Notes under the pieces: generated by a model | What the model was told of the DNA's origin: nothing | The model's input: the letters and a program-made list of their open reading frames with translations, nothing else | Databases searched by the model: none | Made by a program: the position numbers and the translations under genes | Part shown: piece by piece, positions 22,799 to 33,509 of the stretch | Position numbering within the stretch: the first letter of the stretch is position 1 | Layout of the letters: each line of letters opens with the position of its first letter | Assembly: GCF_047675955.1 (NCBI RefSeq) | Contig: NC_132911.1 | Location: 20,792,565 to 20,856,564, forward strand | DNA: 64,000 bases | Direction of reading: 5' to 3' | DNA from: Chlorocebus sabaeus | Lineage: Eukaryota; Chordata; Mammalia; Primates; Cercopithecidae

Positions 22799-23828
22799 GT
22801 AAATATAAAACCTTCAAAAATATTCTGCAGCTTAGGAGAGCAACGTGCTCAGTTCTCAGAAAATAATCTGTCTTATTCACTGTAGGGAACAGAAGAATGT
22901 ATAGAAAATATGTTTCATGTGTGCAATAAAAATGTGAGAGGACTTTGCCAATTTTAGGCAAAATAAGTAGAAATTTCATGAAGAAACATAACAGCTAAAT
23001 TATGTTCCACATTGGATTCAACACTGTAGAAAATCAATCAGTGTTTTAAATGATAGACTAGATAACAATCTCTAAATAGAAAGGAAAAAATAGCCCGGCA
23101 TTATGGGAAAAGGATGTGACCCAATTATTTTATACATAATGACAACAGAAAATCAGTTTTTAAACATTCTAAGTTTAGAAAGTATACTTGAGTTCTCTTT
23201 CTGAAAAACTTCTTAAAACATTCTCTAGAACACTGGAATCAAGAATAGAAGAGTTGTGGGAAGATGGGGGACCTCGAAAAGCCTGGTGATAAACATTGAA
23301 ACTAAGTAGAATGGTCCAAATAATTTGCTTTAGGTGTGGTTATAAACTTGATGAAATAAAACAAATAAAGAAACAAAAAGCAGAAAGAGAGAAAGGAAAA
23401 GGAAACAATAAGCCTCAAGTTGTTTAGGGAGGTAACGGTTTTTATTTTGGTGTAAACCTTAAGTAATTAGAAAAGTAAAGTTATTTTCAAGTTTTAAGTT
23501 ACCCAATATTCTAATTAAAAACTGAATGTCAGCTGTAAAAGCTAGAAGTTAGCAAATTTTGGCATTGTAGATGATAAAAACAAATAAAACAACATATTTA
23601 GCAAGAGTATGATTTTAAAAATTTAATATCTATCAAAAAATCAAAATTATTTATAAATCACTGAAATCTTCTATAATCTTATTTGTCATTTAATCTACTT
23701 GATCAAAGACTGAAAACAGTTTATTCAAATATCCCACTATGGTTGTGGTCTTGTGACATATAATCATATCTATGTGTTTTAGAGATAATTTTTATGAAGA
23801 AGTAAATTTTGATAAAGAAGAAAGGGCA
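22799..23828. other. AT-rich unassigned kilobase
   Basis: A/T-dense sequence with no repeat family I can name. Very old L1 sequence is possible but I cannot show it. Confidence 0.45.
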
Positions 23829-24120
23829 GGCCGGGCAAGGTGGTTCATGCCTATAATCCAGCACTTTAGGAGTCCAGGATGGGTGGATCACCTGAGGTTA
23901 GGAGTTGGAGACCAGCCTGGTCAACATGACAAAACCCCGTCTCTATTAAAAATACCAAAACTAACCAGGTGTGGTGGCGCATGCCTATAATCCCAGCTAC
24001 TCCGGAGGCTGAGGCAGGAGAATCAGGAGGCAGAAGTTGCAGTGAGCCAAGATAGCTCCACTGCACTCCAGGCTGGGCAAAAGAGGGAGACTTTGTCTAA
24101 AAGAAAAAAAAAAAAGAAGA
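23829..24120 (+). mobile_element. AluS, internal gaps
   Basis: GGCCGGGCAAGGTGGTTC..GGATCACCTGAGGTTAGGAG..GGAGAATCAGGAGGCAG (the usual CACTTGAACCCGGG segment is deleted) and an A-rich tail. Flanks AAAGAAGAAAGGGCA and AAAGAAGAAGGAGAAAGGGCG look like a modified target duplication. Confidence 0.95.
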
Positions 24121-24124
24121 AGGA

Positions 24125-24780
24125 GAAAGGGCGTTTCACCTACTGCCCATTTCTCAAGTAGGGTGACCAGTAGCAAAAGTAGGAAATGGGGCTCTCTATG
24201 GCGAGGGAAGGAAAGCAAGATCTTACCTGAGATATTAGGGAACCTGGAGGTCAGAGGAGGAAGGAGATGGGGGAATGTGAAGGAAAAGCATGTGTGAGAA
24301 ATATCAAACCTGGTGGGAGGTCAGGGGCAGGCATCAAAGTCAAGAGGCTGAAGGACGTGCTTGGAACCAGTGGGGAGGACAAGAAGCAGGTCTAGATAAA
24401 ATTTTGGCAAGAAGCATATATCAGGGGTGCCCTAAAAATGGCCAGGAGCCACAGAAATCCAAACTGTTTTATCAATGAGACCGTTCCTCCAAGTGAAACT
24501 CAATCAGCCACAAAGACAAAAGAGCAACAGCTCTGGCAAGAGCAGGGAGGGGCCCGGAAACCACCCCCTGACTTCTCCTATACTTCAGGAGCAGCTGGGA
24601 ATTGCTTTTATCGAACCTCTACAATTCCCTGGAGCAAAGGTTGGAAACCACAAGCAGGGCTACCCTGGGCAAATGTTTTTTGATAGAGTCCTATCTATAT
24701 AAAGAAATCTTAATTTTAAAATGGGCTATAAAATCCATGGATCCAATGTCAATTTCCTGGTTGATATTATACTGTACTGA
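24125..24780. other. Unassigned purine-rich sequence
   Basis: Nothing recognised. Short overlapping frames (75-92 codons) at 24438-24880 have no domain. Confidence 0.45.
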
Positions 24781-24784
24781 TGTA

Positions 24785-25168
24785 AGTGGTTATCATAAAG
24801 GGTGTGATAGTGGATTTATGTGTCAGCTTGGAGAGTGTTTAGGGATGAGATTAACATTTAAATGGGTAAATTTTGAGTAAACAGAGATTGCTCTCCATAG
24901 TGTGGGTGGGTCTCATCCAATCAGTTGAAAGCCTGAATAGAACCAAAAGACCAGCCTCCCCAAGTAAGAGGGAATCCTCCAGTACACTGCCTTCGGATTT
25001 CATCTGCAACATTGGCTCTCCTGGGTCTCCAGCTCACATTGTAGATTTTGAACTCGCCAGTCTCCATAATCGTGTGAGCCAATTCCTTATAATAAATCTC
25101 TCTCTGTGTATATACATACACACACACACACACCCTATTGGTTCAGTTTCTCTCAAAAATCCTAATAC
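24785..25168 (+). mobile_element. Old LTR-like repeat, sense copy
   Basis: GGATTTATGTGTCAGCTTGG, GGGATGAGATTAACATTTAAATGG, TCATCCAATCAGTTGAAAGCC, CTCCAGTACACTGCCTTCGG, CGTGTGAGCCAATTCC, TATAATAAATCTCTCTCTG (polyadenylation-like AATAAA), a (CA)n at 25117-25133, and GTTTCTCTC..AATCCTAATACA at the end. The family is common in mammals but I cannot name it with certainty. A second copy lies antisense at 43627-44425. Confidence 0.75.
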
Positions 25169-25184
25169 AGGATTATTAGGGTAA

Positions 25185-25520
25185 CTGGGCAAAGGGTGCA
25201 TGGGACCTCTCTGGACTCTTCTTGCAACTCCCTGTCAACCCATAAAAATAAAAAAGTTAAAAATAAAAGTCAGGGTCTTGAAAGTCAAGGAGGGACTGAT
25301 AGATTGTTCCAGATTGAAGGATTCTAGAGAGACATGGCAGACCTCATTACCTGAGACTGGATCCTTTTGCTATAAAGGACGTTATCGGGTCAATTGGAAA
25401 AACATGAAAGGGGTTTCCGGGTGCAGAATATATGAGAATTGTTAGTACTATACATACACATACACACACATACACACACACACACACACACACAAATTGT
25501 ATTTGAAGTTGTTTCAAAAG
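25185..25520 (+). mobile_element. L1M 3'UTR fragments with (CA)n
   Basis: GGACCTCTCTGGACTCTTCTTGC..CATAAAAATAAAAAAGTT is an L1M terminal piece. AGACATGGCAGACCTCATTACC..TTTTGCTATAAAGGACGTTATCGGG resembles an L1ME 3'UTR, with its AT/GA tail replaced by (CA)n at 25451-25494. Confidence 0.6.
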
Positions 25521-25586
25521 AAGAAGTTACAAAAATAATCTATGGATCCATGTAAGCTGTAGTGATTTATGGATGAAGATTTAGAA

Positions 25587-25783
25587 CAGAGGTCAGCATA
25601 CTTTTTCTGTAAGGGCTAGATAATACACATTTTTTTTCCAGACTTGCAAATCATATAGTCTCTGTCATCACCACTCAATTCTGTTATTATATAGCACAGA
25701 AAGCTGCCACAGAAAATATGTGAACGAATGGGATGGCCCTATTTGGCCCATGGTGGGCACAGGCTGAAGTTTGTCAATTCCTG
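25587..25783. mobile_element. Non-autonomous hAT (Charlie-type) DNA transposon
   Basis: Terminal inverted repeats CAGAGGTCAGCATACTTT and GAAGTTTGTCAATTCCTG (imperfect complements) frame CTGTAAGGGCTAGATAATAC..GGCCCTATTTGGCCC. The 8-bp flanks ATTTAGAA (25579-25586) and GTTTTGAA (25784-25791) match at 6 of 8, as expected for an aged 8-bp hAT target duplication. No transposase is encoded. Confidence 0.8.
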
Positions 25784-25955
25784 GTTTTGAATAAGAGATG
25801 TATCTTTATTGACCAATTGGTGTGCCTGAAGATTCTTTGTAGAGTACAGGCAGCATCTCTTCCTTCTCATGCCCAGAAACCATCTCCTCGTGTTCTTTAA
25901 CAAATGTGCCATTCCTAGCTAACTTTCCGTCTCTCACTTTAGGACAAAGATAGAA

Positions 25956-26266
25956 AGCTGGGCACAGTGGCTCACACCTGTAATCCCAGCACTTTGGGAG
26001 GCCGAGGCAGCTGGATCACTTGAGGCCAAGAGTTCGAGACCAGCCTGGCCAACATGGAGAAACTCCGTCTCTACTAAAAAACTCAAAAATTATCCAGGCG
26101 TGGTGGCACATGCCTGTGATCCCAGCTACTCAGGGGGCTGAGGCACAAGAATCACTTAAGCCTATGAGTCGGAGGTTGTAGTGAGCTAAGATTACCCCAC
26201 TGTACTCCAACCTGGATGACAGAGTGAGACTCTGTCTAGAAAAAAAAAAAAAAAAAAAAAAAAAGA
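25956..26266 (+). mobile_element. AluS with target-site duplication
   Basis: GCTGGGCACAGTGGCTCAC..AAAAATTATCCAGGCGTGG..CTGTCTAG and A24. An exact 8-bp duplication AAAGATAG lies at 25946-25953 and 26267-26274. Confidence 0.96.
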
Positions 26267-26440
26267 AAAGATAGCAATGTTGTTATTTATTTACAATGCC
26301 GTAGCTCCTTGAAACCTATTTGCCCAGAAACTATAAAGGTTTTCTTGCTTCTGCTGTTCCCTGGAATCGTGTATTTCACACCAATTACATCATTGCATGG
26401 GACTCTTCATTGTCCACATGCTGCCCTCAACATACCGCCC

Positions 26441-26478
26441 TTGAGAGGTATTGCGCTCAAGTTTGCAATACCTCTCAA
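26441..26478. other. Perfect 14-bp-stem hairpin
   Basis: TTGAGAGGTATTGC (26441-26454) and its exact reverse complement GCAATACCTCTCAA (26465-26478) are separated by 10 nt. I recognise no transposon terminal repeat in it. It lies in otherwise unassigned sequence. Confidence 0.9.
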
Positions 26479-27630
26479 AGCTGCCACAGTGCTTCCCTGA
26501 TGATGGTCACAAATGCAAGTCTACTTTGTATCAGAACTGCCTGATACATGGCACAGAGGGGATGAGGGACCACCTCAGATGCCAGCAGCAGGGCTATGCA
26601 ATGTAAAAGACCCCTGCCACTATCGCCATCACCTTAGGGTGCTGTAGACTGGAGGTGACACTGCAGGCAGAACATTCTTGGGCAAGAGTCTGTGCATGAG
26701 GCTCAGCCCCAAGGGTTGCTGATGGATCCAAGGCAGATTAGAGCCCCAAATTCATCCTCAGCCTGACACAGGCGAGAGTCATCTGCATTCAGCATATCAG
26801 CACTATTCCTGCAACCCAATCTCATGCACACTTAAGAAAGAAATGTCATGCCTGCCAGTGAAAGAGATACACTCCACAGAACGCTCCTCTGGAGTGCAGC
26901 CACAGAGCCTCAGTATAGCCCCATAGGTGTGTGAGTCCTAGAGCTGCTTGAAGCATCACTTTGAGCTTGTGCATGGGATAAAGGGTGAAATGGCATCCTA
27001 AAGAGGAGAAAAGACTAGTGTCCATTGGGATCCTGATTCAGCCTTATAGCACTGGCCTAGACAACTGGCCCCCAGGATGGAAGATGTACTAGGAGCAGAG
27101 ATGAATGGGGCCGTCTGCCCAGCCTATATCACACTGCCTTTGCTGCATCCCAATGAAATTATCACAAAATATAAGACAAATTGAATCATCACAAACCAAT
27201 AGCACCATAGGGGTGCAGGGAATAAGGTTATTAATTTCTGCTTAAGGGACTGGGATAAGCTGTGTGAATGTAAACCGAGTTTTGTAGTAGAGATCACACT
27301 TGAATAGCCAGGTGCCACAGCAGAAGCCCCTCGAGGTGGTGGGCCTAGCAGTAAGTGCTGTTTGAGAAAAGGGAGTGCAAGAGAGAAACCTGGAAGGACA
27401 GTCAGTGGGGTCAGGGTGTAGAGGACACCAAATACCCAGAACTTCCAGTGGGGTCTTGTCACTGGATTCTTGAAGATGGCCAAGAAACATTGAAGGGAGA
27501 AAATTACCTGACAGCAGAGAGGCAATCACAGAGAAGATGACATACAACACCTTAAAGAGCCAGGTTAGAACTAATGCAACCCAAGCCATCTCCATCTGGC
27601 CAGACCTCTTTTGGATACAATCATTAATAC
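26479..27630. other. Long unassigned stretch
   Basis: No interspersed repeat or gene recognised. Antisense frames of 133 and 150 codons (27124-27525, 27242-27694) arise from low stop density; the latter translates the adjacent 8-bp repeat. Confidence 0.45.
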
Positions 27631-27631
27631 T

Positions 27632-27679
27632 GGAGGGATGGAGGGATGGAGGGATGGAGGGATGGAGGGATGGAGGGAT
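27632..27679. repeat. (GGAGGGAT)6 perfect 8-bp tandem repeat
   Basis: Six exact copies of GGAGGGAT with no interruption, followed by T. Confidence 0.97.
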
Positions 27680-27844
27680 TGGGGAGCTCTCCAAGGGACT
27701 GTCAGCACCAGAGAGTATTACAGCAGAACAGATAAGATTACCCAGTACCTGGCTGTGGGGAGTAAGAGAAAAGGGGAAAAAAGTATTGTATTAGTTGTGG
27801 GGCTTTTTTTCTTACATTTTATGATATTTTAATATCTTAAAAAA

Positions 27845-28440
27845 TTTACTGGCTAGAAGACTGCCCCTCCCAGGGCTAGCCAATTCTTAGAGATAACAAA
27901 ATGCTTAGCCCCCGGGAGGTTTTCATACGCAAACCTACCAATCTTGAGTCTATAGCCCCACATACCTTTCCGTCTAAGGCTCACACACCAAGCTAATATC
28001 TCTTCTGTCCTAAATCATCCCATGGCCAGGTACTAGGCAACTTGAGACTGTTCTTATAACCAAAAGCCCACTGTAACTATTCAGACTCACCGATTTTGTT
28101 TACTTTTCCCTGCCTTGCCTTCTCCATGGAAACCCCAAAGGCTATGGGTCAGGTTTTCCCCTTGCTCCATCTTCTGCTACCTGGCCCAAACCTGGTGCTA
28201 CGGCTGTGGCCCTGCATGACACAGGGTGACCCTCCTCCCCTCCTCTGTAAGACCTGTGAGTAGGAGAAACATCTCCCTTCCAGACCTCAGTCTCTTTTCC
28301 TCCTGTGGCCACACTGACTTTACCCAACCATATCCAACATTTCCATTCTCAGAATCACCATCTGTTTTCATTCTTTACTCAATGAGTGTCCAGTGTCATG
28401 TTCTATGTGCTGTTTCTTGAGATTGGTTCCTTTCATAGAA
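27845..28440 (+). mobile_element. Possible class I ERV solo LTR
   Basis: ACTGCCCCTCCCAGGGCTAGC..GCCCCCGGGAGGTTTTCATACGC..CCTTCTCCATGGAAACC..CTCCTCTGTAAGACCTGTGAG..GAACATTTCC-like blocks resemble the U3-R-U5 order of an ERV1-type LTR. I cannot name the family and see no terminal duplication or internal viral genes. Confidence 0.35.
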
Positions 28441-28574
28441 ATAGAAAATGAGGAAGCAGGTGAAGTTTGAGGGTCAGGATCATGAGTCTGATTTGGGGAT
28501 GTTGAGTTTTGAGGTGCTGGGCAAGGCGCACAAGTGTAGATGCCCTGAAAATGAGAAATACAAACCTGGAGCTT

Positions 28575-28591
28575 CCCCCCCCCCACCCCCC
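28575..28591. repeat. C10-A-C6 homopolymer tract
   Basis: Ten C, one A, six C on the + strand. G-rich on the minus strand. Confidence 0.95.
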
Positions 28592-28744
28592 TTAAGTTTC
28601 CCTCTGACCTAGGACCTACTCCACTCATTAAGAAATTCCTAACTCTAGATAAGCGTGTATTGAATGTGCAAGGAAAATGGTGGGTGTTCAGGAAGTGTTG
28701 CTTAGCTAATTAATTAAAAGAAACAATGGGCTGACCACTAAGAA

Positions 28745-28880
28745 ACATGGGCTGAAGCCTAATCACTGTCCCTTATTCTGGTAAAATTACTCCCCTCTCC
28801 CTTTCTAGGCCTCAGTTTCCTCTTCTGTTAAACAAGGGAGTTAAACTGGATGTCTAAAGCTGCTGCCAGCTACAATCCCA
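28745..28880 (+). mobile_element. MIR3/MIRc-like SINE, sense
   Basis: TTTCTAGGCCTCAGTTTCCTC..GGGAGTTAAACTGGATGTC..GCTGCCAGCTACAATCCC follows sense MIR3 (GGCCTCAGTTTCCTCATCTG..GGACTAGATG..CCAGCTCTAACATTC). Confidence 0.8.
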
Positions 28881-28999
28881 CCCTTACCCTGGTACTACTT
28901 CCCATCTTGGAGTTGAGCACAAAAGGATACTTCTCAATTGAGTCCAAGGGTAATTTGAAGAGGTAAATGTGGAACTTCCTCCTTCCCATTCTACATCTG

Positions 29000-29668
29000 G
29001 ATTGGGTGGGCAATCATATCAAACACCGAGTGCCCCTTCCTTGGCCCATGCCCATCCTCCACCCCAAGCTCTGTGTGGACCTGCCTCCAGCTCTATGTGA
29101 CGACATTCTCATGGCTCCTTACCTGGAAAACAAGGCCCTTTACAAGCTGATCCCAACCTAACTGTCTTGCCTTTCCCCTCCACATGCTTCATGCTCCAGC
29201 CACGCCTGCTAGAATTGTCGTCATTCCTTAAACACCTTCCTCTCCCCCACACCTCAGAGCCTTGCCTGTGCTTTCTCTCTCCTCCATCTGCAACACTCTC
29301 CCCACCTGGCAAATTCATCCCATGCTTGGGACCAGAGCAAATGTGTCCTCCTCTTTGAAGCTTTATTTGAGCCCATTGGGAAGGGAGTTACTCGCCCCCC
29401 ACTAAATTTACCTTTATTTGCATGATTCTTTCATTGCATGATTCTTTCATTATTTTATTTGCATGATTCTCTCATTTGCATAATTTCTTTCATAAATTTA
29501 CATTTATTTGCACGAGTCTTTCATGATTCTGTCTTCCATGCTTGCACGATAATCTCTACGAAATCAGGACTGAGTCTTTAAATTCTTTGGGCTCACTCCC
29601 ACAACCACTATATCTCCAGTATGCAGCCTGTTACTTTCAAGAAGTGCTAAAATGAATGAATGAATGCT
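29000..29668 (+). mobile_element. L2 3' end, sense, with internal octamer-rich repeat
   Basis: CCATGCCCATCCTCC..TTCCTTAAACACCTTCCTCTCCCC..CCTCAGAGCCTTGCCTGTGC..CACTCTCCCCACCTGGC, then AGGACTGAGTCTTTAAATTC..CCAGTATGCAGCC..GTGCTAAAATGAATGAATGAATG. Between these, 29411-29530 is a local TTATTTGCATGATTCTTTCA expansion not typical of L2. Confidence 0.8.
29411..29530. repeat. Degenerate ATTTGCATGATTCTTTCA repeat with octamer motifs
   Basis: Exact ATTTGCAT octamers lie at 29416-29423, 29457-29464 and 29474-29481, with ATTTGCAC at 29506-29513. GATTCTTTCA-like partners lie between them. The octamer is the known POU/Oct-factor site; function here is not shown. Confidence 0.85.
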
Positions 29669-29807
29669 CTCAGAGAACTCAGTACAACCTCTAGGATGGT
29701 ATTTACCAAGTGTTTTAATTATTTATGTTCTTTCTCCCCCATCCCCCCAGAAAACTAAACACCACCAGACATGCTATTCATCTTTACAGAGAGACTGTGG
29801 AGAGGAA

Positions 29808-30050
29808 TAGTAGTCAACACTGGCTCTGGACTCAGGTTCTCCAAATACAAGACCCTTGTTCTCCCACTTTTAAGCTGCTACCCTCAGGCAAGGGAGCCTC
29901 TCTCAGTCTTTGTTTTTCTGATACGTAAAAATGGACTAATGATAGAACCAACAGCATAGAGTTGACCTCAACTCTATGAATTACACAAATCTGTGCAAAG
30001 TACTTAGTATGGTACCTAGCAATGGTGTTAGCCAGTATTAGTTACTGTAG
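29808..30050 (+). mobile_element. MIR SINE, sense
   Basis: GGCTCTGGACTCAGGTTCTCC..AAGCTGCTACCCTCAGGCAAGG..CTCAGTCTTTGTTTTTCTGATACG..AAAGTACTTAGTATGGTACCTAGC keeps the sense MIR order. It contains a perfect short palindrome at 29955-29978. Confidence 0.85.
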
Positions 30051-30055
30051 AGATG

Positions 30056-31250
30056 ATATTAATGCTGGTGGTAGAAGAGATTTCCCCATCACTTCACAAG
30101 GCTGGGCCCATAGAAAGCAATCAGTCATATTCATATGTAATTGAATGCATGAAACAGAGCTCACCTTCAGGGCTCTGTCCAGTGAATCAGCTCCAGGAAT
30201 TGCCATTTGTGTTTCTAACAGCACTGAGCCCTGGGGTGGGTGATATCCTCGCTCTCAGATCAAGTTTTTGCAGAACATTCCTCTTCCCAGGCAACAGAGG
30301 CTCACGGCTGAAACTCAACTCTGCATCCTCCCTATTGGATTTGATTCCATAGATTGGTTGCCCTAAAAGGTTGAAATTACAGTGTTCATATTGCGATAAA
30401 AGTCCTTGCCTCGGTGTTCCTGTTATTTGTTAAAATGTGTAATAGCCATCTCTGAGAACCTTGCATTAAGAAACAGAGGGTGCACACCTGGGCCCTGGCT
30501 GCCAGCAGTGACTGAAGCACCTCTGTGCTTGCATGAGGGAGCTGGGGACAGGTCTGCATACTGGGGGCTGGGGTGAGGCACACACCTTGACTAGGCTGGG
30601 CTCTGGGGCTCACCAAAGTTCTGAGTGAGTGCTGAACCCTGGAAATGGGGGTGAAAGTGGGGACCAGGGGAGGAAGGACGTGAAGTTGAACACTGAGGTA
30701 CCTTCCTACTAGCGAAATGCAAACAGGGCCCCCATGCCTCAGCACAATTGGAATGCTGGCCCATGTTGCTCATTTGCAGGAAGAGGGGACTTGCCTAGAT
30801 TATCACCTAAGCCTGCCTGCCCCATTAGCATGCTTCAGAATGTATCTATCTGATTTGCTGTGTCCTCAGCCAGCTGTCTCTTTGGAAAGGGGGTCTGATA
30901 AACTAAACTCCTCCTCAAAGAAACACAATCCCCCAAATTCCTTTTAACCTAAAACTCTTGAATTCAGTCATATCCTACTCAAAGGAATGACTTTCTAATG
31001 GTGAAATTTCAAGCTAGAGGCATGTCAGTCCAGGAGAGATTTGGGAGCAGACTCGCCATCAAGAATTGTTCAAATCACACAGGGAGAAGATCCTTGTATC
31101 TTCACCCAGCCCTGCTCCGCAAGGATGGCACAGCAAGGAAATGTTAGTGTTATTTGAGAGGAGGGAGGGTGTGTCTATTTTTAGAGTTCCTTGCAAGATT
31201 CTCTTCCACCTTCAACTCACATCAAAATTGCAGTGCTATTAGAGGAGCAA
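30056..31250. other. Long unassigned stretch
   Basis: No repeat or gene recognised. A 119-codon antisense frame (30386-30745) has no family signal. Confidence 0.45.
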
Positions 31251-31254
31251 AGAG

Positions 31255-31365
31255 CTGAAGGGGACCTTTTCAGATGAAGAAACACAAAGACGTTTGTGAC
31301 TTATCCAAGATTACACCATTTAAGAACAGGTCCCCTGATTCTTGGTCAGATGTTCCCATGATGTG
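31255..31365 (-). mobile_element. MIR-type fragment
   Basis: TTTTCAGATGAAGAAACACAAAGACG..TGTGACTTATCCAAGATTACACC parallels antisense MIR (TTTTACAGATGAGGAAACTG..TGACTTGCCCAAGGTCACAC). Confidence 0.6.
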
Positions 31366-32260
31366 TGGAAGAGAGGCCACTCCCCCACTGCACCCCAACA
31401 TGAGACCCCAGCAATGTAAAGACACCATTCAAGGCTTTGTTTCCCCCAGCTCCCTTCTCAAAGTCATTTAGGAGAAAACCAAACAGGAAACATTCCCTTT
31501 GCCACACTTTTCCTGCTAACTGCCGTGACTTAAGTGCTTAGGGCTAGGGAGGAAGCCAGGAGAAAAAACTCCAAAAGAGCTCTAAGCACTCAGGCAGCTT
31601 TAAAAGATGGCGTTCGCAGCTCATCTTCCTTTTTAGTAACTCCAAGAGTCATCCTGACCCACATAAAGCAAAGAACCTGAATGTTACAACCCTGCTTTGA
31701 AGAGGATCTGCCTCAGTGGAGTTCAAAGGGAATAAAAAACTAGGTCAGTTGCCCAGGGTTTTTAAAAAAGAAAAAAGGAAAGGGGGAGAAAAAGTTATAT
31801 TTCTAGGGAAATTGGTATCTTCAACCCTCCATTGTCTTGGTTTCTAACCAAATGAAATAAATAAACTCGTAAGTTTTGAATTTATTTCAAATGGATGAGC
31901 CCAAATGCCCAAGAAGCATCAGTTAATTTAAGCCACGTCGGTTTGGGTCCATTCCTGTCTTTCTCTGGTTCCCTGTTGTGGGAGCATTCTGTCCCTACAG
32001 AGCACAGAACTGCGGACTCATTCCCTCCCCTACAGTGCCCGCTCTGAGGCAGCAGGTCCCATGCGGGTTCCCACAGCGGGAGCAACTGCCACTCTCTTCT
32101 CTCTCTTCATCCTCTCATTCATTCATTCATCAAACATTCACATATCAACTCCGTTGTGCCAGCTCCTCCTCCTTGACCTCCCAGGACTTAAAGGAAAGCA
32201 CACATCTGCAGATGGATGGCACCCCTTGCTGGGGAGCCCCCCACCCAGGCACTGTGCCCC
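31366..32260. other. Unassigned sequence
   Basis: A short CATTCATTCATC piece near 32117 resembles an L2 terminus but the rest does not. No gene recognised. Confidence 0.4.
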
Positions 32261-32264
32261 TGTG

Positions 32265-32355
32265 TCTCATTCAGATCTCACAATGAGCCTGCAAGCAGAT
32301 GTTGTTTTTCCCAGTTCACCAACAAGGCTCAGAGGGGAATTAAAGAACCCAGGGA
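32265..32355 (-). mobile_element. MIR fragment ending at an Alu insertion
   Basis: CTCACAATGAGCCTGCAAGCAGATG..TTTTTCCCAGTTCACCAACAAGGCTCAGAGGGG is antisense MIR. The Alu at 32356 truncates it or is inserted in it. Confidence 0.65.
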
Positions 32356-32645
32356 GGCCAGGTGTGGAGGCTCAAACTCGTAATCCCAGCACTTTGGGAG
32401 GCCAAGGCTGGTGGATCGCTTTGAGCGCAGGAGCTCGAGACCAACCTGAGCAACATGAAGAAACCCCATCCCTACAAAAAAATACAAAAATTAACCGAGA
32501 GGGGTGGCACACACCTGCAATCCCAGCTACTCAGGGGGCTAAGACTGGAGAATCGCTTGAACCCGGGAGGTAGAAGTTGCAGTGAGCCAAGACTGCACCA
32601 CTCTACTTCAGCCTGGGTGACAGAGCGAGACGCTGTCTCAAAAAC
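32356..32645 (+). mobile_element. Alu with mixed J/S states
   Basis: The left arm has GAGCGCAGGAGCTCGAG..CCTGAGCAACATGAAG (J-like); the right arm has GCTTGAACCCGGGAGG..GCAGTGAGCCAAG (S-like). Flanks AAAGAACCCAGGGA and AAAGCTCAGGGA (32646-32657) are a probable duplication. Confidence 0.93.
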
Positions 32646-32759
32646 AAAGCTCAGGGATTAAGTTCCTCTTCCTTTTTCAAAGCCAGAGACTATTCCACAT
32701 TGGGGTCTATTCCAGTTTGGCAGCCTGTGGCTGGTGACTTCCCCATCCAGCCACATCTG

Positions 32760-32880
32760 ACACCCCCACCTTGTCCCCTTTTTCTCTCCACCCCGTAATG
32801 GAGATTGTGTTCATGTGTCTCTCTTTCTCACTGGACTGTGAGCTCCATGGATGAAAGTAACAGCATGTTACTCAGACCAA
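32760..32880 (+). mobile_element. L2 3'UTR fragment, weak
   Basis: TCACTGGACTGTGAGCTCCATGG..AAAGTAACAGC resembles sense L2 (ACTGTAAGCTCCATGAGGGC). Confidence 0.45.
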
Positions 32881-33061
32881 CAGGGAGGGAGATAGCATAG
32901 GACCAAGCATTTTGGACAGTGATGTAAGATTCCGGGGAATACCGGAGCATACACAGTGTCCTGGAGTCTGCCCCCGGGAGAGGGACATGGGGGAGGGTGT
33001 GAGGCAGAAGAGCATGTCCCCATCCTCCCCATTCTTAGCTGGTCCTATTGGGGTCATCTAT

Positions 33062-33067
33062 TTTGTG

Positions 33068-33098
<31 letters not shown>

Positions 33099-33102
33099 TT
33101 TA
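33062..33102. repeat. (TTTTG)n microsatellite
   Basis: TGTGTTTTGTTTTGTTTTG repeats ending in T9. May be an Alu-tail or L2-associated expansion; no Alu adjoins it. Confidence 0.9.
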
Positions 33103-33149
33103 CCTTTATTTCATTAAAGACAATTCATTCAAAAATTCTTGAATTGGAC

Positions 33150-33360
33150 CAAGAAGGACAGGCAGTATTAAGAAAGACAAAGATGGTAGGAAGGGCTCTC
33201 CAGGCAGAAGGGGGTCTCAAGCAAAGAAAAGAAGGCTGGAGGGAACACAGCTCATGAGACAGAGCCACAGGGACCCTATTCCGAGTGTGCCTCAAAATCA
33301 AATTATGAGGAATGAGGAGCCACTAAGAGGTTTGAGCAGAGTGAGGGTTGGGGGGAGTTA
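33150..33360 (-). mobile_element. L2 fragment, antisense
   Basis: GGGCTCTCCAGGCAGAAGGGGG..GAGGAGCCACTAAGAGGTTTGAGCAGAG resembles antisense L2 (GCATTCCAGGCAGAGGGAAC..GAAGCCATTGAAGG..AAGCAG). Confidence 0.55.
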
Positions 33361-33509
33361 CAGGTAGAAGACGACATGCCCTGTCAAGTGATGAGCCTGC
33401 CCACCCCAGAATCCAAGTCTTGTTTCCCCTCACTTATCTTAACTGGGAAAGTGAGAACCTGGGAAATCAAATCAGAGCCGACTCAGGATAGTTAACTCTG
33501 GAATCAATT

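Noticed and set aside
27242..27694. 150-codon antisense frame with a Pro-Ser-Leu-His repeat
   Set aside because: The repeat is only the translation of the (GGAGGGAT)6 tract.
32061..32573. 170-codon open frame, the longest in the window
   Set aside because: Its C-terminal third is a sense Alu and the rest shows no domain. No splice or promoter support is visible.
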